Shown here: piece after piece, positions 41,485-50,347 of the stretch
Numbering within the stretch: position 1 is the first letter of the stretch
Layout of the letters: every line of letters begins with the position of its first letter
DNA from: Puia dinghuensis
GTDB taxonomy: Bacteria > Bacteroidota > Bacteroidia > Chitinophagales > Chitinophagaceae
DNA: 64,000 bases
Direction: 5' to 3'
Assembly: GCF_014642875.1 (NCBI RefSeq)
Contig: NZ_BMJC01000005.1
Span: 124,001 to 188,000 of the forward strand
Program-made: the position numbers and the translations under genes
The notes under the pieces: generated by a model
The model's input: only the letters and a program-made list of their open reading frames with translations
Databases searched by the model: none
What the model was told of the DNA's origin: nothing

Positions 41485-44364
41485 TCAACTAAACAAATAC
41501 GCCACATCCTCACTCGTCAGCTGCTTCACAAACCCCGCCTCATCGGCCACCAGGTCCGCCGCAAGGCTGCGCTTCTTCTCCTGCAGCTGCAATATCTTCT
41601 CCTCCACCGTATCCTTACAGATCATCCGGTACGCAAACACCTTCTTCACCTGCCCGATCCGGTGACTCCGGTCGATGGCCTGCTGCTCTGCGGCAGGATT
41701 CCACCACGGATCGACAAGGTACACATAATCCGCCGCCGTCAGCGTCAACCCCACACCCCCGGCCTTCAGGCTGATCAGAAACACCCGCATCCCCTCTTCC
41801 TCCTGAAACCGCTGCACCGACTCCCGCCGCTGTTCCGCCGCCACACCCCCGTCCAGGTACAAATACGGCACCCCCATCTCCTCCAACGCCCCCCGGATCA
41901 ACCCCAGCATCGACGTAAACTGTGAGAACACCAGGCACTTATGGTTACCCGTATTCTCCGTTATCTCCCGCACCAGCTCCTCCAGCTTCACACTCACATT
42001 CGGAAACGGATCGGCAAGCAACGCCGGGCTGTCACATATTTGCCGCAGCTTCGTCAAACCCTCCAGGATATAGATACTACTCTTTCCCATCCCGGCTGAA
42101 GCAATCCGTTCGAGCAGGCTCTCCCGGTAATGGTCCTTATGGCTGTCATAGATCTTCCGCTGCTCTTCTCCCATCTGGCACCAAAGGATCATCTCCGTCT
42201 TGTCGGGCAGATCGCGCGCCACCTGCTCCTTCGTCCGGCGCAGGATAAAAGGATAGATCAGCTTACGCAGCCGCAAAGCCGCTTCCCTGTCCCCGTTCCG
42301 GTCGATCGGCCCGGCAAACTCCGCCCGGAAAAAATCCGCGCTTCCCAACATCCCCGGGTTAAGGAAATCCATCTGTGCATACAAGTCGAACGTATTATTC
42401 TGCACCGGCGTCCCGCTCAGCGCCAGCCGGTTACGCGCCTGCAGCTGTTGAATCGCCTTACGCACCTGAGAACCCGGGTTCTTTATCGCCTGACTCTCAT
42501 CGAGGATAACATATCCAAACCGCCACCGCGAAAAATGCTCGATATCATTGCGCACCATCCCATAGCTGGTAATGATAATATGCGCCCGCCGAAACCGCTC
42601 CTCATCCAATTCCCTGTCGGCTCCATAGTGCAGGTAATAGTCCAGCCCCGGTACAAACTTGCGAAGCTCCCCTTCCCAATTATAAAGTAACGACGTCGGG
42701 CACACCACCAAATGCGTTTCCTCCGGGTACCGCTCCACAACGTGCTGTAAAAAGCTCAACGTCTGTAAAGTCTTTCCCAGCCCCATATCATCCGCCAGGC
42801 AGCCACCCCAGCCCATCTCATCCAGCAGGCACATCCAATGAAACCCGGCCAACTGGTAATCCCGCAACGTTGCCTTAACGGCAGCCGGCACCAACCACTC
42901 CCTCCCCGTATCGAGCGAAGCCCACCTCCGCTTCTTCTCTTCCAGCTCCCGCTCCAACGCCTCATCCGCCGAACCCCCACCCGCCTCAGCCAATATCGTC
43001 CAGTGCAGCGCCGGTAGCCTGACTCCACCCTCCCGCAACTGCCCCATCCGCAGCAGCAACGAATACTTGTCCAGCCACTCCTTCGGCAACATCCCCAAGC
43101 TCCCATCCGACAACAGGATATACTCCTGCCGCCCCAAAATAGCCTTACGCAACTCCGCCAATGGCACGACAAGCTCGCCATAACTCACCCTTATCGAAAG
43201 ATCGAACCAGTCGATCCCCCTGCCCGCCACCATCTCGAACGTAGGAACGTTCGTATTGTACTTGAACTTCCGCAAAAAATTCATCCCCAGCACCGGGATA
43301 TCCATCTCCTGCATCCGCTGATAGAACCGCAGAAACCAGCTCTTCTCCAACGCCTCCTTAAAATTCAGGTAGAAATACCCGTTGCTCTGGCTGCCGAACT
43401 TCGGATGCAATTCCCGAAGCGCCTCCATCAGCCTCGCCTCTTCCTCTTTTCGACGGGCAACCACCAACACCCGGTCCTCTTGCTCCACCCTTGTCTCCAG
43501 ATCTTCATCATCCTCCACCTCCAGATCAGCATACAGCCACTTGGGCCTTATCATCAAAAAATTCTCATTCAGCTCACTTACATACACCCGGCCGGAAGGC
43601 AACTCTTCGATCCGCTCCATTCGGATCACGGCATCCATATTCACCGGATAATGTTCCGCAAGCGGCCGCACCACCGTCGCCATAAACCGCGGCATCCCCT
43701 CTTCTCGCGCCTCCAGCTCCCCAGCCCGATGCTGCTCCAGCACCTCCCGGTCTTCCTTCTTCAACAGGAAGAACTCATTACCGCTTTTGAGGAAATAAGG
43801 CCATTGTTGAAAATCAGCCAAAGGAAAAATGCCGCTACCCACGACCACCATCACCCGCAAATGCAGCATTCCCGTCTCTTTCTCCAGGCGAAACTGCAAG
43901 CCTGGGGTGGCGGTACTTAGAGAAGCCGGGCGAATCGCCGTGGAATGATACGCCTCACCCGGCGGCAGGTAGAAGAAATACTTCATCGCCGGCGCCAATG
44001 GCTTCAGCGCCTGCAGAACATCCGCCATCCACTGGCGCAGCAAGGTATAATGTCGATCATCCAGCAGCTCAAAAGGCTTTTCCGTATCCCGCAGCCAGCC
44101 AAATCCGCTCCGCACCAACTGCTCGATAAGCGCTTCATCCGCCGCCCGGCGCACCACCGCGGCCACCGGCGCCGGCAACCCCTGCAAATAAGCTTTGTAA
44201 TGACCTCCCGTCAGCGGGATCCGCTGATAACTCCGCCCCTCTTTCTTCTCCATCACCAACAGCAGCTCGAGGGCAAGTCCTCCCCTTTTTTCCTGGTTGA
44301 AATTCAATAAAATACCCGTAGTCAGTTCCCTGGGCAAAATGACGGTCTTCTTTGATGGCTCCAA
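41485..44364 (-). CDS. SNF2-family DNA/RNA helicase-like ATPase
   Basis: A 959-residue SNF2/Rad54-type translocase. The N-terminal 480 residues are the accessory part typical of bacterial SNF2 proteins. The ATPase core contains Walker A in LADDMGLGKTLQTLSFL, motif II as DESQ (DESQAIKNPGS), and LSGTPVQNN. The second lobe has KCLVFSQFTSMLGLIR, SLKAGGVGLTLTAADYV, and motif VI QAIDRSHRIGQ. Such proteins translocate along double-stranded DNA and can displace proteins such as RNA polymerase; some also sit in defence islands, but no defence partner is next to it here. It is divergent from the acyl carrier protein gene. Length is normal. Confidence 0.95.
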   Translation of the reverse strand: MEPSKKTVILPRELTTGILLNFNQEKRGGLALELLLVMEKKEGRSYQRIPLTGGHYKAYLQGLPAPVAAVVRRAADEALIEQLVRSGFGWLRDTEKPFELLDDRHYTLLRQWMADVLQALKPLAPAMKYFFYLPPGEAYHSTAIRPASLSTATPGLQFRLEKETGMLHLRVMVVVGSGIFPLADFQQWPYFLKSGNEFFLLKKEDREVLEQHRAGELEAREEGMPRFMATVVRPLAEHYPVNMDAVIRMERIEELPSGRVYVSELNENFLMIRPKWLYADLEVEDDEDLETRVEQEDRVLVVARRKEEEARLMEALRELHPKFGSQSNGYFYLNFKEALEKSWFLRFYQRMQEMDIPVLGMNFLRKFKYNTNVPTFEMVAGRGIDWFDLSIRVSYGELVVPLAELRKAILGRQEYILLSDGSLGMLPKEWLDKYSLLLRMGQLREGGVRLPALHWTILAEAGGGSADEALERELEEKKRRWASLDTGREWLVPAAVKATLRDYQLAGFHWMCLLDEMGWGGCLADDMGLGKTLQTLSFLQHVVERYPEETHLVVCPTSLLYNWEGELRKFVPGLDYYLHYGADRELDEERFRRAHIIITSYGMVRNDIEHFSRWRFGYVILDESQAIKNPGSQVRKAIQQLQARNRLALSGTPVQNNTFDLYAQMDFLNPGMLGSADFFRAEFAGPIDRNGDREAALRLRKLIYPFILRRTKEQVARDLPDKTEMILWCQMGEEQRKIYDSHKDHYRESLLERIASAGMGKSSIYILEGLTKLRQICDSPALLADPFPNVSVKLEELVREITENTGNHKCLVFSQFTSMLGLIRGALEEMGVPYLYLDGGVAAEQRRESVQRFQEEEGMRVFLISLKAGGVGLTLTAADYVYLVDPWWNPAAEQQAIDRSHRIGQVKKVFAYRMICKDTVEEKILQLQEKKRSLAADLVADEAGFVKQLTSEDVAYLFS

Positions 44365-44446
44365 TTTTGCTTTTTGTTAATTAATTGTCAACGGCCCAAA
44401 AAAAATCATTCAGGCCGAACACAAAAATAATAACAAATCGTTGTAG

Positions 44447-44454
44447 TATATTTG
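44447..44454 (+). promoter_or_regulatory. -7 box of the acyl carrier protein gene
   Basis: TATATTTG is a perfect -7 box 43 bases upstream of ATG 44498. A -33 element with good spacing is not evident. Confidence 0.5.
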
Positions 44455-44497
44455 TACCCAGATTGCCCTTGCCAGCTAACCGTAAAAATTTAATGTT

Positions 44498-44755
44498 ATG
44501 AACTCTGTAGTAAGCAAGCAATCCACCATCACCTCGAAGGTGAAAACAATCTTCCACGAAAAATTAGGCATCGACGAAAGCGCCATGGCCGACACCGCCA
44601 ACTTCCACACCGATCTCGGCCTCGACTCCCTCGATGTGCTCGAAACATTTATGGCGCTCGAAAAAGAATTCGGCATAAAAATAAGTGACGAAGACGCCGA
44701 AAAGCTTACCACCGTCGGCTCCGTCATCGAATATATCACCCAACACGCCCACTGA
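44498..44755 (+). CDS. Acyl carrier protein
   Basis: An 85-residue acyl carrier protein. The phosphopantetheine serine is S44 in DLGLDSLDVLE, followed by the helix III pattern KEFGIKISDEDAEKL and VGSVIEYI. The 10-residue N-terminal extension before the helical bundle is somewhat longer than in AcpP. No fatty acid or polyketide gene lies nearby (the neighbours are a SNF2 gene and a repeat), so it is either the housekeeping AcpP placed apart from fab genes or a specialised carrier; the sequence alone does not decide this. Confidence 0.93.
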   Translation: MNSVVSKQSTITSKVKTIFHEKLGIDESAMADTANFHTDLGLDSLDVLETFMALEKEFGIKISDEDAEKLTTVGSVIEYITQHAH

Positions 44756-44820
44756 TGCGGGTCATCATACGCATATTAAAAGCCATCTTCATCCGTAAAA
44801 AAGAGTGCTGTAAATAATAC

Positions 44821-44945
44821 CCGGGCGTTCCCCGCCGCCGCAAACCAAAGCGAGGCGGCGGGTCGGGCTCTTCGTTCCAAGTCCTCGGCCTCGTTTAACA
44901 ACTCGGCCTCCGGGCTTTCCACTGCGATCCCTAACGCGCGCCCTA
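44821..44945 (+). repeat. Interspersed palindromic repeat, copy 6
   Basis: A clean single unit: head CGGGCGTTCCCCGCCGCCGC, hairpin around AAACCAAAGCGAGG, then GGTCGGGCTCTTCGTTCCAA and tail GCGATCCCTAACGCGCGCCC. It lies between the acyl carrier protein gene and the toxin-antitoxin pair. Confidence 0.78.
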
Positions 44946-45010
44946 CCAGCCCAAAATTGTCGTTTCTCCTTCTGTGAGCAATTTTGTATATTCGTTCAAA
45001 TTGCTAGAAA

Positions 45011-45181
45011 ATGAATACCGTTATTATTGAAAATAAATCCTATGTGGTTGTACCTGCGGAAAGCTATCATGCGCTGCAAAAAAAGGCTGCTTTGAAGGCA
45101 CGGCCAGAAAAAACATTGACAATTAAAGAGGCAAGAGCCCATAGCAAAAAGTTGATCAGAAAGTGGGCCACAGGGAAATAA
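45011..45181 (+). CDS. Small antitoxin of a ParE/RelE-type pair
   Basis: A 56-residue protein beginning MNTVIIENKSYVVVPAESYH. It has a strand-rich start, then a basic helical tail (KEARAHSKKLIRKWATGK) that would wrap around the toxin. Size, charge and position fit a RelB/ParD/Phd-like antitoxin, though I do not recognise the exact family. Its 3' end overlaps the toxin reading frame by 19 bases if the toxin starts at GTG 45163. A -7-like TATATTCG lies 16 bases upstream of the ATG. The call rests mainly on the overlap with a recognisable toxin. Confidence 0.7.
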   Translation: MNTVIIENKSYVVVPAESYHALQKKAALKARPEKTLTIKEARAHSKKLIRKWATGK

Positions 45182-45462
45182 TCATCAAGGAATCCGTCGC
45201 TGATAGCATCGCCGAAATAGCATGGTATATTGAATCGAAGGGCTTGGTGTCTACTGCCGAAAAATTTGCAGACGGAATCTACGATTTTCTTATCAAATTG
45301 GCCGATTCGCGCAGAAACCATGCCATCTGCCGGGACCCTGAACGAGCACTGATAGGATACAAGTGCATTCCATATAAACGAAAATACACCATAGTTTTCC
45401 TGGAATCCGACGACGAATTGATCATCTGCGAATTTCTTCCTTCAAAAAATATCCATTGGTAG
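45163..45462 (+). CDS. ParE/RelE-family toxin
   Basis: A 99-residue toxin of the ParE/RelE superfamily. It starts with IIIKESVADSIAEIAWYIES, has the central GIYDFLIKLADSRRNHAICRD, and ends with RKYTIVFLESDDELIICEFL, the usual core strands. The start is a GTG at 45163 inside the antitoxin gene; no ATG is available, so translation is probably coupled. ParE members poison gyrase and RelE members cleave mRNA; the sequence does not settle which. It converges on the xylose transporter gene with a gap of three bases. Confidence 0.8.
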   Translation: MGHREIIIKESVADSIAEIAWYIESKGLVSTAEKFADGIYDFLIKLADSRRNHAICRDPERALIGYKCIPYKRKYTIVFLESDDELIICEFLPSKNIHW

Positions 45463-45465
45463 AAT

Positions 45466-47157
45466 TTACCAATACACCGTATACAACGTGATCAGCAGCG
45501 CGCAGATTACCAGCGCGCCAATCGCAAACGACTTATTCACCCTGAACATACTCGGATCCACCACCAACCCCTTGTTCTCAACTCCCCGCCGGTTCTCAAA
45601 GAAGTTGATGATCGCCATCCCTATAAAACAAAACACAAACACAAAACCCATCCTGTCGATGAAGGGAATCTCATATTTCCCCTGATTCTCCGGGTTAGCC
45701 TGGTAAAACCCGTACGGCGTCAGCCACGACAAGTTCACCCACATCGGCAGGAATTTCAGGATACAGCTCATGACAAATCCACCGATCGTCGCAAAAAGCG
45801 CCGCATTGGAGGTAGTCCGTTTCCAGAAGAACCCCAGCAGGAACATCGCCAGAATACCCGGCGAGAAAAAGCCCGTATACTCCTGGATATACGTAAACCC
45901 TTGCTTACCCTCACCCATCAGTTTCTCCCCGATCACCAGCGACAGCAGAATCGCCAGGAGCATCGATACCACCACCGCGATCTTCCCCGTGGAGACAAGA
46001 TGCTTCTCATCTGCATCGGGCTTCAGCGCTTTCTTATAAATATCAAGGGTGAAGATCGTAGCGATACTATTGGCCTTACCCGCCAGCGAAGCGACGATGG
46101 CCGCCGTCAAAGCCGCAAACGCGATCCCCTTGAAACCCGCAGGCAGCAGGGTCATCAGGTTGGGATACGCCTTGTTCACATCCACCGCTCCCGAAGAACT
46201 CAGCATCGTAGTATGGAACATCCCATGCTGGTACAACACATACGCCCCGATACCCGGCAATACCACGATCACCGGCATCAGCAGCTTCAGAAAAGCCGCA
46301 AAGAGGATACCGCTGCGCGCCGTTGGCAGGTCGGCCCCAAGCGCCCGCTGGGTGATATACTGGTTACAGCCCCAGTAGTTGAGATTGACGATCCACATCC
46401 CGCCAATGAGCACTGACAGTCCGGGCAGGCTCACATAATTGGGCGAATCCTTCTTAAAGATCATATGGAAATGGTCACCCGCCTGCGACGTCATGATCTT
46501 GAAACCCTCCAGCAACCCCGAATGACCCGACTTCTCGGCCAACAAATGCAAAGCTATATAGGTAGCCACAAGCCCGCCCAGGATCAGGAAGAAAACCTGG
46601 ATGACATCCGTATAACCGATCACCTTCATCCCGCCAAGGGTGATGATGACGGCGAAAACCGCCAACGCGATGATACAAGTGTAGATACTGATCCCCGAAA
46701 TACTGCTCACCGCCAGCGCCCCCAGGTAAAGGATGGACATCAGGTTCACCACGATGTACAATGCCAGCCAGAAAATAGCCATGATCATCGCCACCGTATC
46801 GTTATACCGCCGCCGCAGGAACTGCGGCATCGTATAGATCTTGTTCTTCAGATACACCGGGATAAAAAAGATCGCCACGATCAGCAGCGTCGCCGCCGCC
46901 ATCCACTCGTAGGTCGAGATCGCCAGCCCCAGCTTAAAACCCGATCCGCTCATCCCGATCATCTGCTCTGCCGAGATGTTGGAAGCGATCAGCGAAGCGC
47001 CGATAGCCCACCAGGTAAGGGCCCCCTCGGCAAGAAAATAATCTTTGGAATTGGTCTGCGCAGCCTTTTTCCGGTTGTAGATCCAAAAACCATAAAGCGC
47101 AACGATCACGAAATAGATGAGGAAAACGACATAGTCCAGCGGTTGTAACATCTGCAT
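45466..47157 (-). CDS. Sodium:solute symporter, probable xylose transporter
   Basis: A 563-residue inner-membrane symporter of the SSS family (SglT-like) with about 14 helices. Diagnostic parts are DYFLAEGALTWWAIGASLIASNISAEQMIG, here noted as the WWAIGASLIASNISAEQ block, GGMKVIGYTDVIQVFFLI, and WGCNQYITQRALGA. It lies 54 bases downstream of xylA and has the same direction as xylB and xylA, so it probably imports xylose with sodium ions. A hairpin (47181-47202) separates it from xylA and may lower or stabilise its expression. Starts at 47157 or 47151 are both possible. Confidence 0.93.
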   Translation of the reverse strand: MQMLQPLDYVVFLIYFVIVALYGFWIYNRKKAAQTNSKDYFLAEGALTWWAIGASLIASNISAEQMIGMSGSGFKLGLAISTYEWMAAATLLIVAIFFIPVYLKNKIYTMPQFLRRRYNDTVAMIMAIFWLALYIVVNLMSILYLGALAVSSISGISIYTCIIALAVFAVIITLGGMKVIGYTDVIQVFFLILGGLVATYIALHLLAEKSGHSGLLEGFKIMTSQAGDHFHMIFKKDSPNYVSLPGLSVLIGGMWIVNLNYWGCNQYITQRALGADLPTARSGILFAAFLKLLMPVIVVLPGIGAYVLYQHGMFHTTMLSSSGAVDVNKAYPNLMTLLPAGFKGIAFAALTAAIVASLAGKANSIATIFTLDIYKKALKPDADEKHLVSTGKIAVVVSMLLAILLSLVIGEKLMGEGKQGFTYIQEYTGFFSPGILAMFLLGFFWKRTTSNAALFATIGGFVMSCILKFLPMWVNLSWLTPYGFYQANPENQGKYEIPFIDRMGFVFVFCFIGMAIINFFENRRGVENKGLVVDPSMFRVNKSFAIGALVICALLITLYTVYW

Positions 47158-47180
47158 ATGGCAAATAATATTATTATAAC

Positions 47181-47202
47181 GCCCCCCGCGCTAGCGAGGG
47201 GC
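47181..47202 (-). other. Intercistronic hairpin between xylA and the transporter gene
   Basis: GCCCC-CCGC-GCTA-GCGAGGGGC folds into a near-perfect stem with a 4-base loop. It has no T-run on the minus strand, so partial attenuation or mRNA end protection is more likely than full termination. Confidence 0.5.
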
Positions 47203-47211
47203 TACCAAAAT

Positions 47212-48519
47212 CTAAATATAGCGATTTATCAGATTCTCCAAATATTCCTGCCGTCCGCTGCTCACTTTCGGCTCGCCGTTAGCAACGGCATAATTCCGTA
47301 AGTCTTCCAGGCTTAGTTTTCCCTTCTCGAACGCTGCCCCATCACCCCCATCGAAAGACGCATACCGCTCCGCGCGCACCTTCCAATAGTCCGATTTCTG
47401 GAGAATGGCATCCGCCACGAGCAGCGCCCGGGCAAACGTATCGATCCCCCCGATATGCGCATAGAAAAGGTCTGCCATATCGGTAGAGTTCCGCCGACGC
47501 TTGGCGTCAAAATTGATCCCGCCACCCTGGAAACCACCACCCTCGAGGATGATCAGCATCGCCTCCACCAGTTCGTTGATGTTGTTCGGGAACTGATCGG
47601 TATCCCAGCCATTCTGGTAATCCCCCCGGTTGGCATCCATCGAACCCAGCATTCCGGCATCCACCGCCACCTGCAGCTCGTGGGTGAATGTATGACCCGC
47701 CAACGTAGCATGGTTCACCTCGATATTCAGCTTGAAGTCTTTCAGCAGGTCATACTGCCGCAGAAAACCGATCACCGTCGCGGAATCATAGTCATACTGG
47801 TGCTTGGTCGGCTCACAGGGTTTAGGTTCGATGAAGAAGGTGCCGGTAAATCCCTGCTTGCGCGCATAATCCTTAGCCGTATGTAAAAAGCGCGCAAGAT
47901 GCTCCTGCTCCCGCTTCATATTCGTATTCAGCAGGCTCATATAGCCTTCGCGACCGCCCCAAAACACATAGTTCTCGCCACCAAGCGCAATCGTCGCGTC
48001 AAGCGCCGCCTTCACCTGTGCGCCCGCATGCGCCAACACATGAAAATCAGGGTTGGTGGCCGCGCCATTCATATACCGGCGATTCGAGAACAGATTCGCC
48101 GTACCCCACAACAACTTCACCCCGCTGGCCGCCTGCTTCTCCTTTGCATAAGCCGTCATCGTCTGCAACCGCTTCTCGTTGTCGGTAACATCATTCGTAT
48201 AATCCACGACATCCACATCATGAAAACAATAGTAAGGCAGTCCCAATTTGGTGATGAATTCAAAAGCAGCATCCATCTTATCCTTCGCCCTGCCTATCGC
48301 ATCGCTCTTCTCATTCCAGGGATAGAGATGGGTCGGCTCGCCAAAAGGGTCCGCGCCATTACCGACAAAAGAATGCCAATAGGCAACCGCAAACCGCAAA
48401 TGATCTTTCATCTTCTTTCCGGCCACAACCTTGTCCGCATCATACCAACGATAAGCAAGTGGATTGTCCGAACCCGGTCCCTCGTATTTAACAGCCCCTA
48501 TTCCTTTGAAAAATTCCAT
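47212..48519 (-). CDS. xylA: Xylose isomerase
   Basis: A 435-residue class II xylose isomerase that converts D-xylose to D-xylulose using two divalent metal ions. Conserved parts include the catalytic histidine region [46 protein letters not shown], the metal ligands in [18 protein letters not shown] and [16 protein letters not shown], and [10 protein letters not shown]. The frame extends to 48561, but ATG 48519 gives the normal start ([17 protein letters not shown]) and lies 11 bases after the xylB stop. It is the middle gene of xylB-xylA-transporter. Confidence 0.98.
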   Translation of the reverse strand: MEFFKGIGAVKYEGPGSDNPLAYRWYDADKVVAGKKMKDHLRFAVAYWHSFVGNGADPFGEPTHLYPWNEKSDAIGRAKDKMDAAFEFITKLGLPYYCFHDVDVVDYTNDVTDNEKRLQTMTAYAKEKQAASGVKLLWGTANLFSNRRYMNGAATNPDFHVLAHAGAQVKAALDATIALGGENYVFWGGREGYMSLLNTNMKREQEHLARFLHTAKDYARKQGFTGTFFIEPKPCEPTKHQYDYDSATVIGFLRQYDLLKDFKLNIEVNHATLAGHTFTHELQVAVDAGMLGSMDANRGDYQNGWDTDQFPNNINELVEAMLIILEGGGFQGGGINFDAKRRRNSTDMADLFYAHIGGIDTFARALLVADAILQKSDYWKVRAERYASFDGGDGAAFEKGKLSLEDLRNYAVANGEPKVSSGRQEYLENLINRYI

Positions 48520-48530
48520 AACAATGTGTT

Positions 48531-50048
48531 TTATATAAATAAAGATAAATGTTCCTTCCATTCTCCATACAGCTCATCATACACCGCGGCCCTGGCAGGC
48601 TCGATCAGCTTCACCGGCTTCAGTCCCGCAAAAGCCTCCCGCCCATCCCGGTAGATACCCGCACCCATACCCGCACCAATTGCCGCCCCGATGCTGCCAT
48701 CGCTGTTATACAGCTCCACCGGCACATTCGTAGTATTGACAAACGCTTCGACAAAAACCGGGCTTTTGAACATATTCGCATTCCCCGCCCGGATAATACC
48801 CGGGTTCATCCCGCTGCCCCGCATAATATCGAGGCCATAACGAAACGCAAAGGCAATCCCTTCCTGGCCCGCCCGGTACAAATGCGCTTCACTGTGCACA
48901 TTCAAATCGACATCCAACACCTGCGCCCCCACGATCTTGTTGTAAAAAATGCGCTCCGCGCCATTCCCAAACGGCAGCACTTTCAACCCCGCACTCCCCG
49001 GCTCCACGGCACTCGCCACCGCATTCAACGCTTCATAATCTCCCCCGGTAATATCCCGAACCCAACGGTTCAGGATACCTGTTCCGTTGATGCAGAGCAA
49101 CACCCCCACCCGCCGCGCCTCCGACACCCCCACCTCCGACACCCTCACTCCCCTTGCCTCCGATGAAGCAGCGGTATAATTGACATGCGCAAAACTGTTC
49201 ACCCGCGAACCCGGGTCATAGGTCAGCGCATCGCTCACGCCATAGATCACCCCCGACGTTCCCGCCGTAGCCGCCACCTCACCGGGTTCCAGCACATTAA
49301 GCGACAATGCATTATTGGGCTGATCCCCGGCCTTGTAACTCACAGGGATGCCCTTCTTCAAACCAAGGGCCGCCGCAACATCCGCGGTCACCCCGCCATG
49401 CGCGCCGAACACCGGGCGAACCGATGGCACAACCCCTTTATCAAAACCAAAATAACGGAAAACGTCATCCGAAAGCGTATCGGAAGCAAAATCCCAGAAA
49501 ATACCCTCCGACAAGGCGGAAATGGTCGTCGTCGCCTCACCCGTCAGCCGCAGCGCGATAAAATCGCCCGGCAGCAACACCTTATCTATCTGTTCATACA
49601 CGAAAGGCTCGTTCTCCTTCACCCAGGCCAGTTTCGCCGCCGTAAAATTTCCCGGCGAATTCAGCAGCCGCTCCAGGCTCCGCTGCTCACCGATCGCCGC
49701 AAACGCCCGATCCCCATAAGGCACTGCACGGCTATCACACCAGATGATGCTATCCCGCAACACCCGCTGCTCCTTGTCCACCAGCACAAGGCCGTGCATC
49801 TGATAAGCGATGCCGATCGCCCCTATGTCCATCGGATCGTAGTCCCCCAAAGCATGAGCGCGACGAATCGCCTCCTGCACATACTCCCACCACAAGTCGG
49901 GCGACTGCTCGGCCCAACCCGGTCGTTTCGACACAATAACAGCCTCCGTATCCGGATACTGCGCAGTAGCCAGCACCCGGTGCGTAAGCGCATCCGTAAC
50001 AGCAACTTTGATGGAAGAAGTACCCAGGTCAATGCCTAATAACAACAT
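48531..50048 (-). CDS. xylB: Xylulokinase
   Basis: A 505-residue FGGY-family kinase that phosphorylates D-xylulose to xylulose 5-phosphate. The ATP-binding start is [17 protein letters not shown]; substrate-side blocks are [25 protein letters not shown] and [16 protein letters not shown]. The C-terminal half has [17 protein letters not shown] and [14 protein letters not shown]. An insertion of about 18 residues ([20 protein letters not shown]) splits the normally continuous FAHVNYTA...[11 protein letters not shown] segment and is encoded by short C-rich repeats at about 49105-49165. It is first in the xylose operon, divergent from a LacI-type regulator. Confidence 0.97.
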   Translation of the reverse strand: MLLLGIDLGTSSIKVAVTDALTHRVLATAQYPDTEAVIVSKRPGWAEQSPDLWWEYVQEAIRRAHALGDYDPMDIGAIGIAYQMHGLVLVDKEQRVLRDSIIWCDSRAVPYGDRAFAAIGEQRSLERLLNSPGNFTAAKLAWVKENEPFVYEQIDKVLLPGDFIALRLTGEATTTISALSEGIFWDFASDTLSDDVFRYFGFDKGVVPSVRPVFGAHGGVTADVAAALGLKKGIPVSYKAGDQPNNALSLNVLEPGEVAATAGTSGVIYGVSDALTYDPGSRVNSFAHVNYTAASSEARGVRVSEVGVSEARRVGVLLCINGTGILNRWVRDITGGDYEALNAVASAVEPGSAGLKVLPFGNGAERIFYNKIVGAQVLDVDLNVHSEAHLYRAGQEGIAFAFRYGLDIMRGSGMNPGIIRAGNANMFKSPVFVEAFVNTTNVPVELYNSDGSIGAAIGAGMGAGIYRDGREAFAGLKPVKLIEPARAAVYDELYGEWKEHLSLFI

Positions 50049-50215
50049 GCAGCAATCATTTAATTAATTCCGGCTTATCGGCCCCACCCATCTCATCCGC
50101 CCCCCCAAGACGCTATCCCCACCGCACTCACCAGGCGCACCTCCAAACCCTAAACCCGGCAGCCCGCCCCCACCGCGCTCACGCTCACCAAGCCAGCTCC
50201 GCCGGCTTTGGCCGG

Positions 50216-50254
50216 TAAATATACCCCCCTTTTTCGAAATTGTAACCGATTGCA
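50216..50254 (-). promoter_or_regulatory. xylB promoter with likely LacI-type operator
   Basis: On the minus strand a TATATTTA -7-like box (complement of 50216-50223) is followed upstream by TGTAACCGATTGCA (50241-50254), an imperfect palindrome around CG as preferred by LacI-family proteins. The operator covers the -33 region, so bound repressor would block xylB-xylA-transporter transcription. The rest of the 299-base spacer 50049-50347 is C-rich near xylB and AT-rich near the regulator. Confidence 0.5.
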
Positions 50255-50347
50255 TAAATTTTTTTAAAATCCTTAATTTTAAGCACTTATTTTCGGTCCG
50301 GCATCCCTGGATCCCTGGCGCCGCTCACTTAACCGATCCGCTTACTT

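Noticed and set aside
47181-47202. Hairpin as full terminator of xylB-xylA
   Set aside because: No T-run follows on the transcribed strand, and the transporter gene downstream has no promoter of its own that I can see.
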